Below, in pieces: positions 57,940 to 64,000 of a stretch of 64,000 nucleotides of DNA (position 1 is its first letter; every line of letters begins with the position of its first letter). Below the pieces are notes generated by a model. The model was not told the origin of the DNA. It saw nothing but the letters and a program-made list of their open reading frames with translations, and searched no databases. The DNA lies in NCBI RefSeq assembly GCF_014288055.1, contig NZ_JACOPK010000001.1:292120-356119 (forward strand), read 5' to 3'. This DNA is from Agathobaculum hominis. GTDB lineage: Bacteria > Bacillota > Clostridia > Oscillospirales > Butyricicoccaceae. The position numbers were made by a program, and so were the translations under genes.

Positions 57940-58803
57940 ATGTCGAAAAAAGCAACGGAGTTTCAAAGAAAAGCAATGAGCAGGATGTACCGGGGCAAGG
58001 AGGTCTTTAAGCCTTTGAACACCGGCTGGATCGATGAAAATGTCGCTTGTGTGCGAGAGTGGGTGGCAAATATCTTCTTCTACCGCAAGGGCGATACCAC
58101 CATTATGATTGATGCCGGATACAACTATGACCGTCTGGCGGAGAAAATGAGCTGGCTCGGTATCGACCCGCATTCTATCCGGCACATCCTCATCACTCAT
58201 CAGGACACCGACCATGTAGGTGCGGTGGAGGCGGACAGTCCGGGACTGTTTCGGGATGCTGCGCTGTATATTGGCGAGATCGAGAACCGCTATCTGACCG
58301 GCGAGGTGCGCCGCAGGGTCATTTACCACCTTTACAAGCTGCCGCAGGTGACGATCAACAATGAAAAAGTGCTGCTGCACGACGATGAGGTCATCGACAT
58401 CGACGGGATCAGAATCGAGTGCTTTCTCGTTCCCGGTCATACATGGGGGCACATGGTATACCTTGTGGACGGGAAATATCTCTTTACCGGCGATACTATC
58501 TGGTTCGGCGCGGACGGCGGCTACAGCTTTATTTCTGCGCTGGCAGAGGATAACAAGCTGGCAGTGAAGTCTCTGGCACTGCTGGAGAGAAAGCTGAAAA
58601 AACGCGGACTGCATCCGCTGTTTATTACCGGCCACACCGGCTGGACGGACAACATGGAGTTTGCCTTTGCGCACAAAAATGAGCTGTGCTCGCCTTTCAA
58701 AAAAAGAGCCCACGACCCCAATGCGCTTTACGATGCCTATGATGAATCTGACGATACCGAAGAAAAAGCAAAGAGCGGGTACTTGAAAGGCGTGGGAAGA
58801 TGA
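57940..58803 (+). CDS. Metallo-beta-lactamase-fold hydrolase
   Basis: 287 residues from ATG 57940 (GAGGTG). Metal-binding THQDTDHVGA (first position Gln rather than His), LVPGHTWGHMVYLVDG, LFTGDTIWFGADGG, and ITGHTGWTDN at the end complete the fold. Probably a hydrolase of thioester, lactone or similar substrate within the pathway. Overlaps the next gene by four bases. Confidence 0.8.
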   Translation: MSKKATEFQRKAMSRMYRGKEVFKPLNTGWIDENVACVREWVANIFFYRKGDTTIMIDAGYNYDRLAEKMSWLGIDPHSIRHILITHQDTDHVGAVEADSPGLFRDAALYIGEIENRYLTGEVRRRVIYHLYKLPQVTINNEKVLLHDDEVIDIDGIRIECFLVPGHTWGHMVYLVDGKYLFTGDTIWFGADGGYSFISALAEDNKLAVKSLALLERKLKKRGLHPLFITGHTGWTDNMEFAFAHKNELCSPFKKRAHDPNALYDAYDESDDTEEKAKSGYLKGVGR

Positions 58804-59516
58804 AGGACAGCGAATTACAAATTGACTGTAGCTGTCATGTGCTATACTCCAAAACCTGCAAGAAGGAGATACAGTCGAAAATCGCCCTGCATTACCCGGA
58901 AGCGGAGCGGGAGATGATATGGGAAAAGGTGCAGCGGCAGTATGTAGATTTCCTTTTGGACTGGCGCAAAGATCTGGGCGGGAAACGGAACTTTCACAAC
59001 GGCGCAGGCGGCACCTATGACTGCATCGCTATCATGAGCTACTATGCAGTCTGCAAACCGGTTACATCCTTCCGTGAGATCGAGGAAATTGAAGAAAATC
59101 TGATCCTGCCGTCCTTCCGCAAACTGAAATTCGTGAACTGTAATAAGCCGTTCTGGAAAAAACTGATGCACATGGCGTTCCTACGGGCAAAAGCGGGCTG
59201 TGACAAGTGGCACGATTATGAAATGACGGTGGCGCCTTACGAAAAGAACAAGCCGATCTATTATGAATTTACCGCCTGTCCTGCAGCGGAATTTGCTATC
59301 AGAAACGGCCTTACAGAGATCATGCCCGCCCTGTGCAATGTGGATTTTGCAGCGATGGAGCTGCTTCACGCAAGGCTGGTGCGGATGACCACCTGCGCGA
59401 ATGGCTGTAAGTGCGACTGCACCATCTGCGGCGATCAGGCCCCATACGGAAGGGAGCATCCCGAATACCGGGACGAAAACGGGTACAGGAGGAACAGGGA
59501 ATGCTCTTACAGGTGA
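58800..59516 (+). CDS. L-2-amino-thiazoline-4-carboxylate hydrolase-like protein
   Basis: 238 residues. The C-terminal half carries the family pattern: FRKLKFVNCNKPFWKKLMHM and KWHDYEMTVAP, YYEFTACPAAEFAIRNG, PALCNVDFAAMELLHARLVR, GCKCDCTICGD. Relatives open amino-thiazoline rings to cysteine derivatives, but most homologues are uncharacterised, so the substrate here is not established. Many Cys residues near the end could bind a metal. Confidence 0.75.
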   Translation: MKDSELQIDCSCHVLYSKTCKKEIQSKIALHYPEAEREMIWEKVQRQYVDFLLDWRKDLGGKRNFHNGAGGTYDCIAIMSYYAVCKPVTSFREIEEIEENLILPSFRKLKFVNCNKPFWKKLMHMAFLRAKAGCDKWHDYEMTVAPYEKNKPIYYEFTACPAAEFAIRNGLTEIMPALCNVDFAAMELLHARLVRMTTCANGCKCDCTICGDQAPYGREHPEYRDENGYRRNRECSYR

Positions 59517-59534
59517 TTCTGGAAGGGCCTTGGG

Positions 59535-59993
59535 TTGGGAGTTCTGCTGGTTCTGATCTGCGCTGCGGGCATCCGTAAGGGGGCTGTTGGGATGGTGCAT
59601 CTTTACAGCCCGGCGGTGCAGCAGCGGTGCGTAAAACTGGGGCTTACAAGCCCGGAACGTATCCGACGCAACAGCCTGCTGTTCAAAGCCGTCTGCATCC
59701 CCGGCTATATCAGCTATGTGCTGGTCTGTGTCTATGGGATAAACGGTGCGCGCAGCTTTGCGGCGGGCTTCTGGCAGCTGCTTGTCATCTTGTCCGTTAT
59801 GAACTTCATTGACCGCTTTTTGATCGATGGTTACTGGGTGGGGCACACGAACGCATGGACGATCCCCGGAACAGAGGATCTGAAGCCCTACATTACTGCC
59901 AAAAACAAGCAGAATAAGTGGCTATTCGGCACGGTGGGCATGGCAGTCATAGCGGCAGTGCTGGCGGCAATGATGACTATTTTTACTCACTGA
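59535..59993 (+). CDS. Small integral membrane protein
   Basis: About 152 residues; TTG 59535 is the likely start, in the same frame 18 bases after the preceding stop. Four hydrophobic segments (about 1-13, 48-68, 74-92, 130-148) and a conserved-looking DRFLIDGYWVGHTNAWTIPG loop. No family recognised. It could anchor or export the product of the pathway. Confidence 0.65.
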   Translation: MGVLLVLICAAGIRKGAVGMVHLYSPAVQQRCVKLGLTSPERIRRNSLLFKAVCIPGYISYVLVCVYGINGARSFAAGFWQLLVILSVMNFIDRFLIDGYWVGHTNAWTIPGTEDLKPYITAKNKQNKWLFGTVGMAVIAAVLAAMMTIFTH

Positions 59994-60004
59994 GGAAGGA
60001 ACCT

Positions 60005-60847
60005 ATGAAATACAAAATCGAGAAAAACACCGTGCAGGAGACGTTGATCCTCCCGCTTTATTCCCGGAAGCTGTGCACAGAGCTGTATCCAAACCTTTAT
60101 CGGGACGAAACAACGGTTCGGCTGCTCGACCAAATCGACTATGACTTTTCAGAGGCAGAGAAAAATTCCCGCAGCCTGATGCAGCGTTTCGGTGCGCTGG
60201 AGGTCGCCATGCGGCAGAATGACCTTGCTTTTGAAGTGCAGGCGTACCTGAAAAATCACCCCTGTGCGGCAGTGGTCAATTTGGGCTGTGGGCTGGACAA
60301 CACCGGCAAAGCCTGCGACAACGGCAGCTGTAAAATCTACAATCTGGACTTCCTGGATGTGATCGCCTTGCGGCAGCAGCTGCTGCCCGCCGGGGAGCGG
60401 GAGCAAAACATCCCCTGCGACCTGAAAGATCCCGCATGGTTTGACAAGATCGATGCCTCCGGCGGGGCGGTGTTCTTTGCCTCCGGGGTGTTCTATTACT
60501 TCCTGACGGAGCAGGTTCGGGAACTGGTGCAGGGGATGGCGGACGCTTTCTCCGGCGGAGTGCTGGTCTTTGATGCTGCCAACCGTACGGCGGTGAAGAT
60601 GATCGCCAAAACGTGGCTCAGGACGGCGAAAATCAAGGATGTGGGGGCGTATTTCGCGGTTTCGGACGCGGAAAGGGAGCTTTCTCCATGGGACAGCCGT
60701 TTGCAGGTATCCAGCAGGGGCTATATGATGGGCTACAACGACCTGAAAGACCCTTCCGTCAGCGGCTTTTTCCGATTTCTCGCCAAGGTCGGAGACAACG
60801 GGATGAAAATGCAGATCGTGAAGATCGGATTTGGAGGCAAGCTATGA
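60005..60847 (+). CDS. Leucine-carboxyl-methyltransferase-like SAM methyltransferase
   Basis: 280 residues from ATG 60005 (GGAAGGAA). VQETLILPLYSRKLCTELYP, AAVVNLGCGLDNTGKACDNG and YNLDFLDVIALRQQLLP match the LCMT/TcmP-type methyltransferase group, which O-methylates carboxylates or polyketides. Stop overlaps the next start (ATGA). Confidence 0.8.
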   Translation: MKYKIEKNTVQETLILPLYSRKLCTELYPNLYRDETTVRLLDQIDYDFSEAEKNSRSLMQRFGALEVAMRQNDLAFEVQAYLKNHPCAAVVNLGCGLDNTGKACDNGSCKIYNLDFLDVIALRQQLLPAGEREQNIPCDLKDPAWFDKIDASGGAVFFASGVFYYFLTEQVRELVQGMADAFSGGVLVFDAANRTAVKMIAKTWLRTAKIKDVGAYFAVSDAERELSPWDSRLQVSSRGYMMGYNDLKDPSVSGFFRFLAKVGDNGMKMQIVKIGFGGKL

Positions 60848-61770
60848 AAATTCTGGTATATGGTGCAGGCGTTCTGGGATGCAATCTGGCAAGAAATCTG
60901 CTGCGCGCCGGAAAGGATGTCACCCTGCTTGCGCGAGGAAACTGGGCTGCGGAGATCAAGCAGAATGGCCTGCGGATCAAGGACAAATTTTCGCTCCGCA
61001 CCTCGGTCAGCCGCATTCCGATGGTGACTGAACTTGCACCGGATGCAATGTACGATGTGATCTTTGTGGTCCTGCGCTATACACAGCTGGATTCCGCTCT
61101 GGACACGCTGCGGGCGAATCGGACGAAAAACATCGTATTTGTGGGCAACAACGTACAGACAAAAACATTGGCGGCGGCGCTGTCGGAAAAGAACGTCCTG
61201 TTTGCCTTTGCGCTTTCTGCGGGGCATCGGGAGGCTGACCGGGTGGTCTCCATCGACCTGAAGAAGATCACCATCGGGCAGCTGACGGGTGCAATCTCCA
61301 ATAAACAGTTGATCGGGCGCATCTTCCACGGCACAAAATATAAGGTTGTTTACGAGCCGAACATGGAGGATTATCTGCTCTGCCATGCCGCGTTTGTGAT
61401 GCCTGCGGCCTTCGCCTGCTATAAGACAGACGGCGACCTGAAAAAGATCAGGGGAGATACCGCGTACCTGAACCGTGTGCTGGATGCCAACATCGAGGGA
61501 TACCGCGCCATCCGAGATGCCGGGCACACCATTCTGCCCAAGGAGGATGCAGACTTTGAAGGGGAGAAATACCGCAAGACCTGCCTGCGCTTTTTCAAGC
61601 TGATGTGTGTCACCTCGCTGGGCAAGCTCTGCGCCTCCGACCACGCAATGAACGCCATCGATGAAATGAGTGCGCTGAACCGGGATCTTAAGAAATTTTT
61701 CGATGCGAACGGCGCAGCCTACCCGGTATGGCAGGCACTGGAAGCGGAAGCCGGGAGGTATCTGCAATGA
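60844..61770 (+). CDS. Ketopantoate-reductase-family (ApbA/PanE-like) dehydrogenase
   Basis: 308 residues from ATG 60844. N-terminal Rossmann GAGVLGCNLARNLLRAGKDV, then VTLLARG, IFVVLRYTQLDSAL and FVGNNVQ; the C-terminal ApbA helical domain is less conserved. Probably an NAD(P)H-dependent reductase on a small keto-acid-like intermediate rather than housekeeping PanE. Coupled to both neighbours by ATGA overlaps. Confidence 0.8.
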   Translation: MKILVYGAGVLGCNLARNLLRAGKDVTLLARGNWAAEIKQNGLRIKDKFSLRTSVSRIPMVTELAPDAMYDVIFVVLRYTQLDSALDTLRANRTKNIVFVGNNVQTKTLAAALSEKNVLFAFALSAGHREADRVVSIDLKKITIGQLTGAISNKQLIGRIFHGTKYKVVYEPNMEDYLLCHAAFVMPAAFACYKTDGDLKKIRGDTAYLNRVLDANIEGYRAIRDAGHTILPKEDADFEGEKYRKTCLRFFKLMCVTSLGKLCASDHAMNAIDEMSALNRDLKKFFDANGAAYPVWQALEAEAGRYLQ

Positions 61771-61955
61771 AATACGCTGGAATGCCCTTTGGAATGTGGG
61801 CACTGTTTGCCGGTTCCTTTCAAAAGCAGCTGACCGCGATGCTGGGCTATGATACAGACACTGCAAAAGCCACACAAAGATTCAAAACTGCGTGTGGGAT
61901 GTCCGACGATTTATCTTGCTCACTAACTTGGTCACTGACTAAGTTTTCTGACTAA
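61767..61955 (+). pseudogene. Truncated L-2-amino-thiazoline-4-carboxylate-hydrolase-like fragment
   Basis: Starts KYAGMPFGMWALFAGSFQKQ and LTAMLGYDTDTAKATQRFK, the N-terminus of a family member, then departs into unrelated sequence and stops after 62 codons. The remaining 150-200 residues are missing. Coupled to the upstream gene by ATGA, so it once closed the operon. Confidence 0.6.
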
Positions 61956-62055
61956 CAGTTTACAGAAAACAGAATAGAATCGTCTTCGATGCCTCGTTGG
62001 GAAACCAACGGGGTATTTTTTGCGCTGAATCAGACGATACATAGCACGGGAAAGG

Positions 62056-62493
62056 TTAGCTATGCGCGTTTTCATATGCTTTTTGGATTCCCTCCGGCAA
62101 GTGGTCGGGAATCAGTGCCTTTAGTCTGTCCTCGCTGCCGTCTTGGATTGCCTGCTCATAATACCAGCACTTGAATTTCAGCATATCCAGTGCCCGGTTC
62201 ATGTGCGCAATCTCTGCTTCCATGTGGGCTTTCCGCTCCTCAAACATAGCCTTGCGCTGTGGATAGGTGGACGGACCCTCAGCACACCAATCCATGAACT
62301 GCCGGATGTCCTTGATCTCCATGCCGGCCTTTTTCAGACATTCAATGACCCGGAGTGCTTCAATCTCCGTGTCACCGAATTTGCGGATGCCGGATACCCG
62401 TTCCATGTTCGGAAACAGCCCCTGCTTATCATAATAGCGCAGCGTGGAGATAGGCAATCCGAACATCTCCGATACTTCTCCGATGGTATACAT
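62056..62493 (-). CDS. MerR-family transcriptional regulator
   Basis: 145 residues from ATG 62493. N-terminal MYTIGEVSEMFGLPISTLRY then YDKQGLFPNMERVSGIRKFG is a classical MerR DNA-binding domain; coiled-coil helix through LDMLKFKCWYYEQAIQDG. Divergent from the flavodoxin gene; no metal-binding Cys set as in MerR/ZntR, so a small-molecule or redox ligand is more likely. Confidence 0.9.
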   Translation of the reverse strand: MYTIGEVSEMFGLPISTLRYYDKQGLFPNMERVSGIRKFGDTEIEALRVIECLKKAGMEIKDIRQFMDWCAEGPSTYPQRKAMFEERKAHMEAEIAHMNRALDMLKFKCWYYEQAIQDGSEDRLKALIPDHLPEGIQKAYENAHS

Positions 62494-62524
62494 AAAAATA
62501 TCTCCTTGAATTTTGAAAAAAGTC

Positions 62525-62555
62525 TTGACCTAAAGTTAGGTTTAAGTGCTAACAT
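62525..62555 (+). promoter_or_regulatory. MerR-type promoter with 19-bp spacer
   Basis: TTGACC at 62525-62530, 19 bases, TAACAT at 62550-62555. The spacer contains the palindrome ACCTAA-AG-TTAGGT. The long spacer is the hallmark of promoters untwisted by MerR activators, and it drives the flavodoxin gene at 62600. Confidence 0.8.
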
Positions 62556-62599
62556 GAGTATATCACAAAGAAAGGACAAGCACAAGGAGTGATTTGTAT

Positions 62600-63079
62600 A
62601 TGAAAAAGATATTGGTAGCATATTTTTCTGCCAGTGGAGAAACCGCAAAGCTGGCGAAAACCATTGCAGGCGATGTTGGCGGTGATTTGTTTGAAATTGT
62701 ACCGACGGTGCCGTATACCGCTGCTGACCTTGACTGGATGGACAAAGGCAGCCGCAGCACTGTGGAAATGAACGATGACAACAGCCGCCCTGCCATTGCA
62801 GGCAAGGTTGCGGATATGGCACAGTATGACACTGTGTTTGTGGGATTTCCCATCTGGTGGTATCAAGCGCCGCGCATCATCGAAACGTTTCTGGAAAGCT
62901 ATGACTTTGCCGGAAAAACCATGATCCCCTTTGCTACCTCCGGCAGCAGCGGCATGGGCAAAACAGACAGTATTCTCAAGGCTGTGTGCTCTGCGGCAAC
63001 ATGGCTGCCCGGTAAGCGTATGCAAAGCGGCGAAAGCGCAGCTGCCGTGGAGAAATGGGTCAGCACACTGAAAATTTGA
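62600..63079 (+). CDS. Flavodoxin
   Basis: 159 residues from ATG 62600 (AAGGAG). FMN-binding SASGETAKLAKTIAGD near the N-terminus, FVGFPIWWYQAPRIIETFLE, ATSGSSGMGK and long C-terminal helix. Typical of the flavodoxin_4 group often next to MerR regulators and cupin or carboxymuconolactone-decarboxylase genes in Clostridia. Confidence 0.9.
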   Translation: MKKILVAYFSASGETAKLAKTIAGDVGGDLFEIVPTVPYTAADLDWMDKGSRSTVEMNDDNSRPAIAGKVADMAQYDTVFVGFPIWWYQAPRIIETFLESYDFAGKTMIPFATSGSSGMGKTDSILKAVCSAATWLPGKRMQSGESAAAVEKWVSTLKI

Positions 63080-63094
63080 TAGGAGGAACGGAAC

Positions 63095-63877
63095 ATGGCA
63101 GTCAAACAAACGGCAGGCAGAGAGGCTCTGGGGGAATTTGCTCCCAAATTTGCGGAATTGAATGATGATGTGCTGTTCGGGCAGGTGTGGAGCAGGGAAG
63201 ACAAGCTTTCCCTGCGGGACCGCAGCATTGTAACAGTGGTGGCGCTGATGGCGCAGGGACTGACGGATTCGTCTTTTCAATACCATCTGACAACTGCAAA
63301 GAACAACGGTGTGACGAAAACGGAAATTGCGGAGATCCTGACTCATGCGGCATTTTATGCAGGCTGGCCCAAGGCGTGGGCGGCCTTCCGTATGGCAAAG
63401 GAGGTATGGGCAGAGGACGATGCTGCCGACGCAAAAGCCAAGCATCAGAATGAAATGGTCTTTCCCATCGGCGCACCCAATGATGCCTTTGCGAAATATT
63501 TTATCGGGCAAAGCTATCTCGCACCTCTTTCTACGCAGCAGGTCGGCATTTACAATGTGACCTTTGAACCCGGTTGCCGTAACAACTGGCACATTCATCA
63601 TGCGAAAAACGGCGGCGGACAGATTCTCGTCTGCGTAGCCGGGCATGGTTACTATCAGGAATGGGGCAAACCGGCACGGGAGCTGCGCCCCGGCGATGTG
63701 GTAAATATCCCTGTAGGGGTCAAGCACTGGCACGGTGCTGCGCCGGATAGCTGGTTCTCTCATCTGGCGGTAGAGGTTCCGGGGGATGAAACCTCCAATG
63801 AATGGTTGGAAGCCGTGGACAACACAGTATATTTTAAGGCAACAGGCAAGTCCAATGGTACGAAGTCAAGTAGATGA
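63095..63877 (+). CDS. Carboxymuconolactone-decarboxylase-like plus cupin fusion
   Basis: 260 residues from ATG 63095 (AGGAGG). N-terminal CMD/AhpD-like part (DRSIVTVVALMAQGLTDSSF, EILTHAAFYAGWPKAWAAFR) lacking the CxxC of AhpD, then a C-terminal cupin (FEPGCRNNWHIHHAKNGGGQ, LVCVAGHGYYQEWG, RPGDVVNIPVGVKHWHGAAP) with metal-binding His and Glu. Probably acts with the flavodoxin in redox or oxidative-stress metabolism. Confidence 0.85.
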   Translation: MAVKQTAGREALGEFAPKFAELNDDVLFGQVWSREDKLSLRDRSIVTVVALMAQGLTDSSFQYHLTTAKNNGVTKTEIAEILTHAAFYAGWPKAWAAFRMAKEVWAEDDAADAKAKHQNEMVFPIGAPNDAFAKYFIGQSYLAPLSTQQVGIYNVTFEPGCRNNWHIHHAKNGGGQILVCVAGHGYYQEWGKPARELRPGDVVNIPVGVKHWHGAAPDSWFSHLAVEVPGDETSNEWLEAVDNTVYFKATGKSNGTKSSR

Positions 63878-64000
63878 TGCAAAAAAAATTTGAAGAAAAA
63901 CAGTGCAACTACACCGTACCGGCCGTAAAAAGGCAACACCTACCCAAGCCCTGCCTCTTCCAATTTTGAAACAGGGCCTGTTCATCAGAGCGGCAGGCGG
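63878..64000. other. Right-edge stretch, no gene supported
   Basis: A 30-codon frame starts at 63877 but has no ribosome site or recognisable sequence. Nothing further can be said within the window. Confidence 0.3.

Noticed and set aside
1..64000. CRISPR array
   Set aside because: No set of regularly spaced identical repeats was seen on reading the window, and no cas gene.

Overview
The window looks like the genome of a Gram-positive gut anaerobe (Bacillota, class Clostridia, probably Oscillospirales). This is inferred from the AGGAGG-type ribosome sites, SLH-domain surface proteins, an agr-type peptide quorum-sensing locus, Tn1549-like conjugation fragments and the L13/S9 operon; no 16S rRNA is present. 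Positions 1 to about 49,610 behave as one large integrative element: a tyrosine integrase and excisionase-like protein sit against the 3' end of a tRNA-Ser(CGA) at 49,612-49,699, and everything to the left is accessory DNA. Core chromosome then appears briefly (TtcA-like tRNA thiolase, rplM, rpsI; 49,782-51,653). A heavily deleted conjugative-element remnant (52,086-56,230) and a methyltransferase/oxidoreductase gene cluster (56,706-63,877) follow.

Region 1 (1-9,600): IS256 and IS66 debris, a secreted amidase pair, and a two-gene unit of a possible ADP-ribosyltransferase-like protein with a dGTPase-like HD protein. Region 2 (6,621-18,363 and 39,315-47,058): a surface/secretion programme. Four SLH proteins and five leaderless proteins (two DUF4855-like, two phosphodiester-glycosidase-like, one unknown) are spread around a locus holding a TcdR/UviA-size sigma factor, a phage-type holin, an ECF-like sigma factor and a complete agrA-C-B-D set. 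I read two promoter families here. One is TTTACA-N17-TCTTTA-like, before the leaderless genes, one SLH gene and the 187-residue sigma gene itself. The other is GTCACA-N17-GTTATA-like, before SLH and copper-amine-oxidase-N-like genes. A third cis element, paired AAGTAGGAAC repeats 21 bp apart, lies at identical geometry upstream of agrB and of the ECF-like sigma gene. The inferred circuit is: peptide signal, AgrC, LytTR regulator, ECF sigma; plus an autoregulated sigma that drives leaderless proteins which may leave through the holin, resembling the tcdR-tcdE logic of clostridial toxin loci.

Region 3 (18,426-26,471 minus and 34,301-39,334 plus): a PRTRC-like cassette with ThiF (E1-like), PRTRC-B (E2-like), a JAMM protease, a Rad52 annealing protein, a Rad50/SbcC-like ATPase and a CHC2/TOPRIM primase on one arm, and a beta clamp, MoxR ATPase, SSB and VWA protein (RavA/ViaA-like pair) on the other. 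Both arms begin with the same roughly 130-nt leader ending in an attenuator-like hairpin, so they are probably co-regulated. Between them lies 7.6 kb of insertions: a repA/methylase/relaxase mosaic, an oriT-like palindrome, an AAA plus TOPRIM pair, HU, a PepSY lipoprotein with an amber codon, a large unknown protein, and broken HepT and MNT genes.

Region 4 (52,086-56,230) is a Tn1549-like element collapsed by internal deletions, including a DnaC-ParB fusion and a coupling protein cut after its Walker A. Region 5 (56,706-61,955) is a tightly packed operon of three methyltransferases, a metallo-beta-lactamase-fold hydrolase, an L-2-amino-thiazoline-4-carboxylate hydrolase-like protein, a membrane protein and a ketopantoate-reductase-like enzyme. 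It is followed by a MerR regulator divergent from a flavodoxin and a carboxymuconolactone-decarboxylase/cupin protein.
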